Positions 46,262 through 55,833 of a stretch of 64,000 nt of DNA are shown here, in pieces (the stretch's first letter is position 1; the number at the start of each line of letters is the position of its first letter). The notes beneath the pieces were generated by a model that saw only the letters and a program-made list of their open reading frames with translations, searched no databases and was not told where the DNA came from. Source of the stretch: Macrostomum hystrix (taxonomy: Eukaryota; Platyhelminthes; Macrostomidae); assembly GCA_950097015.1 (NCBI GenBank), contig CATNEN010000007.1, positions 7,183,001-7,247,000 of the forward strand, read 5' to 3'. The position numbers were made by a program, and so were the translations under genes.

Positions 46262-49200
46262 TTGTCGAATCTTTCTTTCAAAATTATTGTCCTCAAGCCT
46301 CATTCTTTTCAGCAGAAAAGTAAAGTTTTGCAAGAGCTTTGCAGGCAGAAATTCAATACAGATCCAGGCTACCTCGGGAGCTATGCAAAGATGCAAGAAA
46401 TTATTAATCAGCTTCTGCATTCAGAGCAGTACACACCCGTGATGAACCCTGCAGCTGAGCATCAACAAAAGAGCCGCAGCTTAGTCAATAAGTATGAGAC
46501 ACTCACAGGTCAAAATGTGTTGAAATACCCACAGAATAAGCAAGAGCAAGAAGATCTAGAACGTACAATCCACCAGGTTGAAGCAGAGCTACAAGTAGAG
46601 CTACAAACTGAAGACCTTAAATTTGCACAGAGAAAATTCACAGAGTATTATATTGAGTACACAATCCAGGAAGACACCACAAATTCCCAATCCGACATTT
46701 ACGACTTCAAAGACAGAATTCAATCAGTAATTGATCACACACTGAAGTCACGTAAGACCTTCAAGCTTCAGTTATCATTCAAGATTGAATTTTACATGCC
46801 TGCAAAACCCACTGAGCGTCTTGAATACTACATGACTACTAAAGCTCTACCCTTTACTCCCACTGACACACAGGATCCCTTTCTTCAAGAGATCAGTAAA
46901 AAGATTGACGCCTTTACTTCCAGAGGATCAGGTTGGGTTGTCAATGGCATTCAAAAAGCTACAGTAATGATCATTAAATATGACCCTCTCAAAGCTTCAT
47001 CATATATTGTGCTCCCGAAAAAGTTAGCGGATAAAAAAGCTTGCATCAATGTGCAAAATGATGACCAATGCTGCGCACTATGGGCCGTTCTGTCTGCAAT
47101 ATTGTATGACAAGGATCGAGCCCACCCAGAGAGAACTTCTCATTATAAAATGTATTTTGACGCAAAACTTTTAGAATGCCATGCTAAAGGAATTTCCTTC
47201 AATAGAGGTGGCTTGGCAATCGATCAAATCCCAAAGCTAGAGGAAGTATTTAACAATAAAATCAGAATCACAGTCTTTGAATGGAATGAGAAGAGCGAAA
47301 AAGTACAGTTAGTCAGAGCCAGTAAAAACACGCTAGATCCTGAAGGTAGGCGTCGCATAGATGTCGATCTTCTAATCATAGGTGATTTGCGAGAAAATGC
47401 CCACTACGTTTGGATTAAAGATCTTTCCAGGCTCCTCCACAAGCAAATGAACAATCATCATGAATCGGTAGCAATCTGCCGTCTTTGTCTGAAGCATTAT
47501 AGTGGACCCGATCGTGATGAAAAACTTAAAGAGCATGAACTGACCTGTGAAGATCATCCAACCAACTGCACACTTCCAACGGATAAGCATCTCAGATTTA
47601 AGAGTTATCACAAGATGGAGAAGCTCCCGTTTATAGTGTATGCCGACTTCGAATGTACTATAAACCCTGAAACCAATAAGCATGTCCCAAATTCTGTTGC
47701 ATATCTCTTTATTGGAAGAGACTCTTTTATTGACTCAAAGTATTTCTTAGGTGACCAGTGTGTTGAACAATTCATTTACTCGATGATGGAATTACAGAAA
47801 AATGTTGCTGCCATTCAGCCTGTTCGAATAATTATGTCCGATCAAGATGAAATCGACTTCGGATCTGCAACTCATTGTCACATTTGCCGAAAGCTATTAA
47901 CACCCTGCGACGTCAAAAACCACACAGTCAGAGACCACGATCACTTCACAGGAAAATTTAGAGGGGCAGCTCATAACACCTGTAATCTGAAACTTCAGAA
48001 AAACATCCGCGACCTTACCATTTTCTTCCATAACGGAAGGGGATATGATTATCACTTATTGGTTGAGAAGCTGGGTATGATACCAGGCATTAAACTAGAT
48101 TGCATCGCAGAGAACAAAGAAAAGTTCAAGTGCATTGATATTAAGCGAGATTCAGGCAAGATTAAGATCAAAGATTCATTCCAGTTTCTGGCCGCCAGTC
48201 TCGACGCTTTGAGTAAAAATCTCACCGATGACCAATGCACTTACACCAAGATGCTGGCAGATTCCCCAGATTCATTTAAGCTTCTTAGAAAGAAAGGCGT
48301 CTACCCTTATGAATGTAATCACGTCTTTGCAGAACCACTACCACCCAAGGACAAGTTCTTTTCAAAGCTAACAAACTCTGGGATTTCTGATGAAGATTAT
48401 GAGCATGCTCAGACTGTTTACAAACATTTTAACTGTCGAAACTTTCTTGATTATCACATGCTTTACCTTTGGACTGATGTCTTTCTTCTAGCTGATGTAT
48501 TTGAAACCTTTAGAAAGACCTGGTACTCTGCTTATGGTCTTGACCCTGCTCATTATGTGTCTTTGCCTGCTACCAGTTGGGAATCATTGCTTAAAATGAA
48601 ATGGGATCAAAATCCCAACTGGTACATCGAGCTGCTTACAGACATAGACATGTACAACTTTATAGATTCATCTAAGAGAGGGGGCATCTCAATTTGTGTC
48701 CATAGGCATGCAAAGGCGAACAATCCGTATCTAGAAGACTATGATAAAGAAAAGCCTTCAAACTACATCCTTTACCTGGATGCCAACAACCTCTATGGTT
48801 GGGCTATGAGCCAAGATTTACCTGTTAGAGATTTTAGGTGGCTAGATACTTATAAACTCGACTTTTCAATACCTGCGATCTATGAAGTTGATGTTGAAAT
48901 CCTAAGGGAACTTCACGACGATTTCTCTGACTTTGCCCCCTTCCCTGAGAACATTAACTGTCCAAAGATAATCCAGTACAATGATGGAAGCTGGCAGCTA
49001 TCTGAAAAAGAAAAAGAGCGTGTGAAAAAGTTAACACAAAATCTCATGAACAAGACACGCTACATCATTCATTACAAACTGTTGCAGTATTTTATCTCCC
49101 TAGGCTGTAGGGTCACGAATGTTCACAGGGCTCTCGCATTCACAGAAGAAGCGTGGATGAAGCCATACATAGAAAAAAACACCCAGTTTAGAACTAAAGC

Positions 49201-50026
49201 AACAAACAGCTTTGACAAGGACCTGTTCAAGCTTGCAAACAACTCTGTCTATGGCAAGACCCTAGAAAACGAACGCAACCGCACGAACCTGAAGCTCGTT
49301 ACCTGTTATGAGCCTGGTACTATTCAGACAAGTTTATCAAAGCCCACTTTCAAAGAGCTTCATATCTTTAATGATTACTTGGGTGCCATACTGTTCTATA
49401 AGACTAAAGTTACCCTATGCAAGCCGATATTCACAGGTGTGACTGTACTCGATGAGTCGAAGCGTCTGATGTATAAATTCTTCTATGACATGAAGCGGCA
49501 ATATGGTGAACAACTGAAACTTCTATATACTGACACAGACTCCCTAATTCTAAACATACAGACTGAGGATGTCTATCAGGACATGTTGAATCAAAAACAT
49601 CTGTATGACCTATCCGAATATCCAGAGTCCTTCAAGACTTTGAAAGGTGATCAAGTACGCGACACTAGAAATCAAAAAGTTGTAGGAAAAATGAAGGATG
49701 AAACGGCTGGCACCCTCATTACAGAGTTTATCGGTTTGAGGGCAAAGTCCTATTTTGTAAAAAGTTGCAAGTCTACCATTAAAAAATCAAAAGGAATCCC
49801 AAAACATGTTGTTAAAAACGATCTCCATGAAGCTTCATACAAGGACGCATTGATCAATAATAAAAGTACTACTCATGAATTTATGAAACTGCAGTCTAAG
49901 AACCACAACATTCACACAATTCAACAGAAGAAGATAGGCCTCTCAGGTGCCGATAACAAACGACATATCTTTGATGACAACATTAACAGCCTACCATTTG
50001 GACACTATAGATTAAATAATTTGTAA
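46262..50026 (+). CDS. POLB: Protein-primed DNA polymerase family B of the Polinton
   Basis: About 1,250 codons. Synthesises element DNA from a protein primer at the termini. Numbering from 46262: a DNA-binding-type zinc motif begins at Cys406 (CRLC...H..C); ExoI YADFECT with Asp462/Glu464; an inserted HNH-like zinc module from Cys539 (CHICRK...VRDHDHFTGKFRGAAHNTCN); ExoII FHNGRGYDYH; ExoIII YLWTDVFLLAD; polymerase motifs DANNLYGW (Asp840), NNSVYGK (993-999) and YTDTDS (Asp1091, Asp1093). All catalytic residues are present. The frame has no ATG until 46391, while an ATG at 46234 opens a neighbouring frame that ends at 46323; either a one-base change or a +1 frameshift is implied. Confidence 0.95.
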   Translation: MSNLSFKIIVLKPHSFQQKSKVLQELCRQKFNTDPGYLGSYAKMQEIINQLLHSEQYTPVMNPAAEHQQKSRSLVNKYETLTGQNVLKYPQNKQEQEDLERTIHQVEAELQVELQTEDLKFAQRKFTEYYIEYTIQEDTTNSQSDIYDFKDRIQSVIDHTLKSRKTFKLQLSFKIEFYMPAKPTERLEYYMTTKALPFTPTDTQDPFLQEISKKIDAFTSRGSGWVVNGIQKATVMIIKYDPLKASSYIVLPKKLADKKACINVQNDDQCCALWAVLSAILYDKDRAHPERTSHYKMYFDAKLLECHAKGISFNRGGLAIDQIPKLEEVFNNKIRITVFEWNEKSEKVQLVRASKNTLDPEGRRRIDVDLLIIGDLRENAHYVWIKDLSRLLHKQMNNHHESVAICRLCLKHYSGPDRDEKLKEHELTCEDHPTNCTLPTDKHLRFKSYHKMEKLPFIVYADFECTINPETNKHVPNSVAYLFIGRDSFIDSKYFLGDQCVEQFIYSMMELQKNVAAIQPVRIIMSDQDEIDFGSATHCHICRKLLTPCDVKNHTVRDHDHFTGKFRGAAHNTCNLKLQKNIRDLTIFFHNGRGYDYHLLVEKLGMIPGIKLDCIAENKEKFKCIDIKRDSGKIKIKDSFQFLAASLDALSKNLTDDQCTYTKMLADSPDSFKLLRKKGVYPYECNHVFAEPLPPKDKFFSKLTNSGISDEDYEHAQTVYKHFNCRNFLDYHMLYLWTDVFLLADVFETFRKTWYSAYGLDPAHYVSLPATSWESLLKMKWDQNPNWYIELLTDIDMYNFIDSSKRGGISICVHRHAKANNPYLEDYDKEKPSNYILYLDANNLYGWAMSQDLPVRDFRWLDTYKLDFSIPAIYEVDVEILRELHDDFSDFAPFPENINCPKIIQYNDGSWQLSEKEKERVKKLTQNLMNKTRYIIHYKLLQYFISLGCRVTNVHRALAFTEEAWMKPYIEKNTQFRTKATNSFDKDLFKLANNSVYGKTLENERNRTNLKLVTCYEPGTIQTSLSKPTFKELHIFNDYLGAILFYKTKVTLCKPIFTGVTVLDESKRLMYKFFYDMKRQYGEQLKLLYTDTDSLILNIQTEDVYQDMLNQKHLYDLSEYPESFKTLKGDQVRDTRNQKVVGKMKDETAGTLITEFIGLRAKSYFVKSCKSTIKKSKGIPKHVVKNDLHEASYKDALINNKSTTHEFMKLQSKNHNIHTIQQKKIGLSGADNKRHIFDDNINSLPFGHYRLNNL

Positions 50027-50057
50027 CAAAATTTGTTACAAAAATTTGTAAAAAAAA

Positions 50058-50456
50058 ATGACAACTAATATTTATTTAGAAGAGCTAGCTCAGCAATTAA
50101 AAATCCCAAACTTCAGAGGCGTCTTTATGAAGGATACACTGCCAGAAACCCCACTAGAAAAAGAATGTGGAATCATGAACTTTGACCCTGCAGAAAAGCC
50201 AGGTTCTCATTGGGTTTGTTGGGTAATTGATCCGAACCGTAAACACAAGTACTATTACTTTGATAGCTATGGAACTGCTGTACCTGAACAACTGAGAAAT
50301 TATATGACTCATATGAGACATAAAATATACCGCTCAGATTTTATACTCCAGGGTATTAACAGTGATATTTGTGGTGAGCTATGTATGACTGTTTTGTATG
50401 CAATGACCCACACCCGAAAAAGTTACAAAGAAATCATTTTAGGGCTGAAAAAATAA
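50058..50456 (+). CDS. PRO: Adenain-like cysteine protease of the Polinton
   Basis: 132 residues, 31 bp after the polymerase. Same fold class as adenovirus maturation protease and Ulp1. Catalytic residues: His51 (GSHWVCWVID), Asp69 (YYYFDSYG), Gln98 (ILQGIN) and Cys105 (SDICGELC). It would cleave capsid precursors during virion maturation. Short but complete; ATG at 50058. Confidence 0.93.
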   Translation: MTTNIYLEELAQQLKIPNFRGVFMKDTLPETPLEKECGIMNFDPAEKPGSHWVCWVIDPNRKHKYYYFDSYGTAVPEQLRNYMTHMRHKIYRSDFILQGINSDICGELCMTVLYAMTHTRKSYKEIILGLKK

Positions 50457-50481
50457 TTTTTTTAGGTCCCGTTAGGTCCTG

Positions 50482-51105
50482 TTAGGTCTTGTTCATTTTC
50501 GCTGCTTTCGCCACATGCTGTTTGAACACATTCTCCAGATCATTTCTTAGCTGGCTCATTTCATCAATGGTATTTAGATTAAGCCTAACTCGTTGCTCAT
50601 AGAGGTCTTGAATGTTTTTAAACTCATCCTCTGAAATGAACTTGTCTTCAATCGCCTTTGAGATGTACCCGATGATAGAGCTTTGTACTGATTTCTCATT
50701 TGTTTGCTTCGCATGTAGATGCTTTAGCTTTTGTCGTCTGTTCCGTGATAGTGCTCCTGTAACTGCTGAAATCAGACCACATGTGGCACCAGCAGCTCCG
50801 AGTGGAATGGCGATTGGCACAGTGATTACTGGAATTGTTGAAACAGCAGCTGCTGATCCCGATAGAACAGATGCAGATCCAAGAAACATATTAAGGTAAT
50901 CGATGACCTTGCACTCTCTATTATAGCGCTTCAGTTTCTTGGTATTATGATCAATTTGCCGTTTAATATCATCTCGCATCTTTTGAATCTCCACCAATCT
51001 GAATTGCTGCGAGTTACAAGTGAAAGTTGGGTAAAGGGGTTGTTGTGGGCTTGGGTTGTTTGGAGGCGCACTAGGTTCATATAGTGAGTTTATTTTTTCA
51101 GACAT
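50482..51105 (-). CDS. Polinton membrane protein with PSAP motif and central hydrophobic region
   Basis: 207 residues. The N-terminus is SLYEPSAPPNNPSPQQP, containing a PSAP late-domain motif of the type that recruits ESCRT machinery. A helical basic segment (EIQKMRDDIKRQIDHN) is followed by a long Gly/Ala/Val-rich hydrophobic stretch (about 72-120, with VSTIPVITVPIAIPLGAAGA), probably a membrane hairpin, then a helical tail with ISEDEFKNI. Similar proteins occur in invertebrate Polinton and adintovirus-like loci, from memory. A role in membrane remodelling or virion exit is inferred. Tail-to-tail with the protease gene. Confidence 0.7.
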   Translation of the reverse strand: MSEKINSLYEPSAPPNNPSPQQPLYPTFTCNSQQFRLVEIQKMRDDIKRQIDHNTKKLKRYNRECKVIDYLNMFLGSASVLSGSAAAVSTIPVITVPIAIPLGAAGATCGLISAVTGALSRNRRQKLKHLHAKQTNEKSVQSSIIGYISKAIEDKFISEDEFKNIQDLYEQRVRLNLNTIDEMSQLRNDLENVFKQHVAKAAKMNKT

Positions 51106-51136
51106 TTATTGAACGAAAAAAAATTATATAAATTTT

Positions 51137-51865
51137 TTATGACCTTTCTCGCAAATCTGTTGCACGCCTTGCCGCCTCCCTTGATGCCTCTTCTGATGGT
51201 CCATCAGATACTCTTGCTTCTTCAATGTCAATGTCTGGCAGATTGTGCAGTCTCTCTAGTCGGCCGAGTCTTCTTTTCGTTTTCCCCCAGTCGTTGTATA
51301 TCCTATTCAAATACTCAGTGTGTCTTGTTACGTTTAGCCCCATGGTTCTTAGTGTTTCCTTTGTTTCATTTGCTAGTCTCTGAAGAGTTGTTATATCTGA
51401 CTCTGCTGCTGTGAGTCGCGAACTCAATCTATCATGCACAGTGCTTGATCTTAGCATAAAGGCTTCTAAATTTCGAACTTTATTTGAATTTTCTGCTACT
51501 CTTTCTTCCACCAAGTTTGCTCGATTATTAATGGCAGTTCTCAGAGTGACGATGTCTGATCTCAGAGTGGCGATGTCTGATCTCAGAGTGGGTATCGCTG
51601 CAACAAGAGTATCCCGATCATGAACAAACTGTACATATAGTATGTCAATCTCTTCCTTCCGCTTTGCTACGCTCAACCGCAGGTCTTCCATGTTTATTTG
51701 TTGTTGGTGTGTTGCCCGCTCTAGGGCTTTCAAGCGATCTTTATTGAGTTTGATTTCTGGAATTTTTTCGTCAACATTTATATAACGCCTGTCAAGGTAA
51801 GAAACTTGAGCACTAGTGAGTGTGCTTCCGCGATCCAACGATTCACCTGCAAAATTAATAGACAT
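51137..51865 (-). CDS. Coiled-coil, fibre-like Polinton protein
   Basis: 242 residues, no recognised family. A long heptad region covers about 40-185, including an exact 7-residue repeat TLRSDIA TLRSDIV TLR, encoded by 21-bp DNA repeats near 51540-51595. A rod-forming attachment or scaffold protein would fit its place between the membrane protein and the ATPase. The C-tail is charged (EEASREAARRATDLRERS). Confidence 0.72.
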   Translation of the reverse strand: MSINFAGESLDRGSTLTSAQVSYLDRRYINVDEKIPEIKLNKDRLKALERATHQQQINMEDLRLSVAKRKEEIDILYVQFVHDRDTLVAAIPTLRSDIATLRSDIVTLRTAINNRANLVEERVAENSNKVRNLEAFMLRSSTVHDRLSSRLTAAESDITTLQRLANETKETLRTMGLNVTRHTEYLNRIYNDWGKTKRRLGRLERLHNLPDIDIEEARVSDGPSEEASREAARRATDLRERS

Positions 51866-51892
51866 TTTTTTAATAACAAAATTTAAATTAAT

Positions 51893-52693
51893 TTAAATTA
51901 CAGTTCTTTTTTCTTTGTTGATCATCACAAACTGGTAAGGTTGATTCCACTTTTCATAGCAAAGATTAACGAATTCCTCCTGTGAAATCTTTCTGTTGGA
52001 GTTTTTTGTTGGATTTACAAAATTGGCAGGCGCAATGACCTCATTGTATAATCTTTTTAGCCTGTCCTGTGGAATTGTTGGAAACAGGAGGATCAGATTG
52101 CAGTTCCCACGAATTGTTTTGTTCGGGAGCTCGAACCAGTTCTGGGCAATGTAAATCACGTTACAATTGTTGTGCCGTCCTCTTGTAAAATAGTTTTCTA
52201 TCTGCTTCTGTGGGCCTGTCATGCAATCATCAAAGACAATCAAATGTTTTCTCCCCTTTTCTAGCTCATCTGGTTGGGGTAGAAGTTTGGTCTTAGGATC
52301 AACCTGCGGATCTCCGTATGTGAACACTTTAATGTTCTGCCATTTTTCATTGTCTTTGATGTACTTTGCATATTCGGCAGCTACAATTTCTGGGTTACTG
52401 GGAAGGCTCTTTTGGTTATTAAAACATTGAATAATGTGCTCTTTGTGCAGTCTGTTTTGCAGTCCAGAGATCAACATTTTATACTCATCTTGATACAGGG
52501 TGGGAGAGTAGATGTGCAGAGTGTCATAGTCGATAAAGCCAGGTCTAAGAAGCATGTTAAAGACTCTGAATGTTTTGCCTGAACCTGATGAACCAACAAC
52601 AATGCATCTGAAGTGACCCGGGATTGACTCATGATGAGAAAACTTAATCTGATTACGTGTCCAGTGAGGATTGAAGTCGTTTGAAAAGTCCAT
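51893..52693 (-). CDS. ATP: FtsK/HerA-type DNA packaging ATPase (A32-like)
   Basis: 266 residues from ATG 52693 (MDFSNDFNPHW); the frame extends upstream to an ATG at 52732 but those 13 residues are hydrophobic translation of an AT-rich leader, so the inner start is preferred. Walker A GSSGSGKT at 34-41, Walker B HLIVFDDCM, and the sensor-like IYIAQNWFELPN. Pumps genome DNA into preformed capsids in related viruses. Complete. Confidence 0.94.
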   Translation of the reverse strand: MDFSNDFNPHWTRNQIKFSHHESIPGHFRCIVVGSSGSGKTFRVFNMLLRPGFIDYDTLHIYSPTLYQDEYKMLISGLQNRLHKEHIIQCFNNQKSLPSNPEIVAAEYAKYIKDNEKWQNIKVFTYGDPQVDPKTKLLPQPDELEKGRKHLIVFDDCMTGPQKQIENYFTRGRHNNCNVIYIAQNWFELPNKTIRGNCNLILLFPTIPQDRLKRLYNEVIAPANFVNPTKNSNRKISQEEFVNLCYEKWNQPYQFVMINKEKRTVI

Positions 52694-52734
52694 TTTTCTA
52701 TGATGAAAAAAAATTAAAAAAGAGTAAATCATTT

Positions 52735-52835
52735 ATAAGATGTGTCTAGGACTTAGATGTGTCTAGGACTTAGATGTGTCTATTTGGGACTTAGATGTGT
52801 CTTTTTGGGACTTAGATGTGTCTATTTGGGACTAG
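52735..52835. repeat. Short 19-24-bp direct repeat
   Basis: Five copies of gtgtcta(tttggg/g)acttagat upstream of the ATPase gene and downstream of the pVI-like gene. May be a promoter or terminator region; nothing decisive. Confidence 0.75.
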
Positions 52836-52876
52836 TCTTGTACCCTTACATGTCTTGTACCCTCGAAAAGCACCCT

Positions 52877-53287
52877 TTAGTCAAATTTGAAACCACTTCC
52901 TTTTTTAATGCTAGCTATGCTAGCTCTCATCTTCTCGTAGATTGCAGGGTCCACACTGTCTGGATTCGGGGCCAGCGGAGCCAGCGGAGCCAGCGGAGCC
53001 AGCGGAGCCAATGGTGGCTGAATATCTTGTGTTACAGTATCCTTTATCTTTTTAGCCGCAGTGACAACGCTTCCCACAGATTCAGCCACGTTCTTAATAT
53101 TATCTTTGTTCTCACTAATGACTTTAAAGACCCGAGCACCCTGTGCAATTATATCAGCAAGACCATTCCCGGAGCGTTCTTTCCTCGGATAGTGGCCTGC
53201 CGGGAAAAGTCCGGATCCACGCTTAATTAGATTAAGTTCCTCCTTGTCATAGTATTTGTCCACGTCTTTTTCGAAAATAATCGGCAT
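52877..53287 (-). CDS. Small Polinton virion protein, pVI-like candidate
   Basis: 136 residues. Basic N-terminus with KRGSGLFPAG, an amphipathic segment (NGLADIIAQGARVFKVI, VAESVGSVVTAAKKIKDTV), a proline repeat PPLAPLAPLAPLAPLAP encoded by 9-bp DNA repeats near 52971-53010, and the end KKGSGFKFD. The glycine-containing ends could be protease sites. An adenovirus pVI-like membrane-lytic minor protein is a guess based on size, position and amphipathic helix; no family match is claimed. Confidence 0.65.
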   Translation of the reverse strand: MPIIFEKDVDKYYDKEELNLIKRGSGLFPAGHYPRKERSGNGLADIIAQGARVFKVISENKDNIKNVAESVGSVVTAAKKIKDTVTQDIQPPLAPLAPLAPLAPLAPNPDSVDPAIYEKMRASIASIKKGSGFKFD

Positions 53288-53304
53288 TTTTATTAGGGAA
53301 GAAA

Positions 53305-54492
53305 TTATTTTTTGTTAAAACGTGAAAGCAGAAGCTCTCTTGCCCGTTTGTCGATATACTTCTTTTCCATCATTTTGTCCAGGATGTTGACAAATTCTTT
53401 TCTATTTTCGTCTTTCATGCCAGTCTTTGCAGCTCCAAGAAGAACAGCCACTCGCTTATAGATGTCAGAAATTCCTGTTCCTTGAAATGATTGGTCAGTG
53501 GAGGACTGGTCGGTGGAGGACTGGGGTGAACTCTCAACTGCTCTTTGTTGTGGTGTGAACACTCTTGCTTTGATTTTATTCATTTGAGCTGGGGAGAAAT
53601 TTTCTAGTTGTTGCCAGGCATCTGGGTGATCATTTTTATATTTAGCTACTTGAGTCGGCTCTGCATTTTCAAGGGCACTGAGTATGTCTTCGGGTGTTGA
53701 TTCAGATGTTTGTTGCTGCTGTGGCGGTTGCTGCTGTGGCGGTTGCTGCTGGGGCGGTTGCTGCTGTGGCGGTTGCTGTTCTAGATATTTTATGGCATCT
53801 TCTTGATCTGGCAAACCAAACCATTGTTTAAAATGCTTGTACTTTTTGAATCTGGTCAGGATGACACCGTTGTCATGCATCATTTTCAGAACTTGTGGGA
53901 GCTTTAGTATTTCTATATCTCTAGCAAGAGCAAAACTCACTAGATCTCTATAGTTCTTTAGCTGCTTGTCCGAAATTTTCTCTTGGTTCTTAGTCATAAA
54001 ATTCAGTAAGGTTTCTGTGTAAATTATTCTCTTAGTTTCTGGGCCTTTGACAACAGAAATATGGTTCTTGTTTATGTCGATATAATATTCCACTGGTTCA
54101 TTATAAATGTTTTTTCTCCACATACTTATTCCGAATACATATTTCCCATCATGTTCTACACGTTCTACTGGTCCAAAAATGTTATCTGTCACTTTTAGTT
54201 GTGACTGTTGTGGGACTTGGACTTGCGGATCTGCAGATTGATGTATCTGCGGTGCTTCTGGAATTTTGTCCAAAGCCTTTTGCACCTGGGTTTCCTGTAT
54301 GTCGTCAATAGTTTCTTTGACTTGATCAATATTTTTCTTAGCTTCTCCATACCCGGGTTTATGAAACTCTGTGGCTGCTTGGACAAACTCATTGTAGGAT
54401 TGTTGCTCCTTATTGATTAGCCCGGTAACTCTCTTTTCTGCTTGTGCTAGCTTCTCCAATTCAGATATTTGGTGCGCATTTTTTCGCTTCAT
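53305..54492 (-). CDS. Polinton structural or scaffold protein, 395 aa, unidentified
   Basis: N-terminal helical, charged segment (ISELEKLAQAEKRVTGL...), a middle domain with FGPVERVEHDGKYVFGISMW, EYYIDINKNH and RIIYTETLLNFM, then a QQPPQ repeat (15-bp DNA repeats, 53707-53780), a Ser/Gln linker and a C-terminal helical part with GTGISDIYKRVAVLLGAAKT. Size and place beside the major capsid gene, divergent with a 30-bp spacer, suggest a minor capsid or scaffold role. Proteins with this layout recur in invertebrate Polintons, from memory; function unproven. Confidence 0.72.
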   Translation of the reverse strand: MKRKNAHQISELEKLAQAEKRVTGLINKEQQSYNEFVQAATEFHKPGYGEAKKNIDQVKETIDDIQETQVQKALDKIPEAPQIHQSADPQVQVPQQSQLKVTDNIFGPVERVEHDGKYVFGISMWRKNIYNEPVEYYIDINKNHISVVKGPETKRIIYTETLLNFMTKNQEKISDKQLKNYRDLVSFALARDIEILKLPQVLKMMHDNGVILTRFKKYKHFKQWFGLPDQEDAIKYLEQQPPQQQPPQQQPPQQQPPQQQQTSESTPEDILSALENAEPTQVAKYKNDHPDAWQQLENFSPAQMNKIKARVFTPQQRAVESSPQSSTDQSSTDQSFQGTGISDIYKRVAVLLGAAKTGMKDENRKEFVNILDKMMEKKYIDKRARELLLSRFNKK

Positions 54493-54522
54493 TTCTTATT
54501 TTATTTTTTTTTAGTTTAAAAA

Positions 54523-55809
54523 ATGAACGACCCACTGACACCAGTTTTCTACAAAATTAACAAGCCTATTTTGAGTGATGATAGCACAATCAAAGCGACT
54601 CAAGTAAGAGTTCCCAGTCAGGAAAATCAGAATGAAACTAATCTTGGTCCTGGTCAAACACTGACATTCACCTACAATGGATGTTCGTCTCTGGTTAGTG
54701 TGCACAGTCTTAAGAGCGGCTTCCATATGACATTTCAATTCAAGACAAAGGGAGGTGCGGATGCAGCTCATGCTAACGTTGACAAGCATGATGCAGATGT
54801 GGCTCTGATCAGTAACTTTTGGGCGTACATGTTCAAGGAGTTTAGTGTATCGAATGGGAGCACAGAGTTGGAGCGAATCGCCAACTTTGGAGTTGTCTAT
54901 GACGCTCATTGTTTGATCGAGAATCCAGATTTTATTCAGTTGGGGAGTGGTGCAGGTTTCGTTGCAGATGAAAAAGAAGGAGATATCAATGACAGTGGCT
55001 ATAAAAAGAGGAAGAAGAGATACAACTATGCATTGCAAGGTGCTGATGATGCTGCTAAGAACCCGCTGTATCGGTCTGTTGATGTATTCATACCACTGAG
55101 ATTCATGAGTGGATTCTGCAATACATTTAATCGACTGACTAGTAACTTCAGCTACACCTTTAAGATGACTAGAGATGATCGCAATAGAGTGTTGTGGACT
55201 GGGGCGGACCACACTAGGATGGAGGTGAAGCTAACCGGAATCGAGTTGTATTTGGAAGTCATTGAGCCAAAGACCGCACTAAAAGCAGATTATCTCAAGG
55301 CAATAGAGAAGGACATTGATGTCGCCTACACGGCCTACATGTGTCGAGATGAGCGAAACGAAACCAGAACAAACATCTGCATTAAAGAGGGATCATGCAG
55401 CAATCCTAGGTATATTATTATTAACATGAGAAACCCAAATAACATTATACGCTACATGCATGGAGATGTGCGGTCCATTCAGCATGAAATCAGTGATAAT
55501 CTTTACCCCGCACTGCCACAAAATGGAAATTTCAGTCAGAACAAGATTAGCAAATTTTACAGCGAGTTGGTCGACTTGGCTGTGAAAGAGAACAATGGAA
55601 TTGCTATCACTGCTCTTCAATATGGAACTCTTTATCCGATGTTTGGCGCTGATGTGTCTGCCAGACAAATGCCTACTGACAACAGCCCTGTGAATATCGT
55701 GACTAACATTGAGAGGACTGCCGCAACTGCTGTTGACCTGTACATTATCTATGCGTTCGAGAGGAAGGTGAAGCTTAACATGATCAACAATTCATCCAGT
55801 AAAGTTTAA
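54523..55809 (+). CDS. MCP: Major capsid protein (double jelly-roll)
   Basis: 428 residues. Family features: VDVFIPLRFMSGFCNTFNRL before SYTFKMTRDDRNRVLW, typical of the first barrel's end; a GIELYLEVIEP strand; and the second-barrel end YPMFGADVSARQMPTDN, PVNIVTNIERTAATAVDLYI. Forms the pseudo-hexameric shell. Somewhat short for the family. Complete; 24 bp before the minor capsid gene. Confidence 0.85.
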   Translation: MNDPLTPVFYKINKPILSDDSTIKATQVRVPSQENQNETNLGPGQTLTFTYNGCSSLVSVHSLKSGFHMTFQFKTKGGADAAHANVDKHDADVALISNFWAYMFKEFSVSNGSTELERIANFGVVYDAHCLIENPDFIQLGSGAGFVADEKEGDINDSGYKKRKKRYNYALQGADDAAKNPLYRSVDVFIPLRFMSGFCNTFNRLTSNFSYTFKMTRDDRNRVLWTGADHTRMEVKLTGIELYLEVIEPKTALKADYLKAIEKDIDVAYTAYMCRDERNETRTNICIKEGSCSNPRYIIINMRNPNNIIRYMHGDVRSIQHEISDNLYPALPQNGNFSQNKISKFYSELVDLAVKENNGIAITALQYGTLYPMFGADVSARQMPTDNSPVNIVTNIERTAATAVDLYIIYAFERKVKLNMINNSSSKV

Positions 55810-55833
55810 ATATTTTTTTTCGGGGCTAAAAAA

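Noticed and set aside
52757-53230. 157-codon + strand frame opposite the pVI-like gene
   Set aside because: Antisense shadow over a repeat and a proline-repeat gene; starts in direct repeats and shows no domain.
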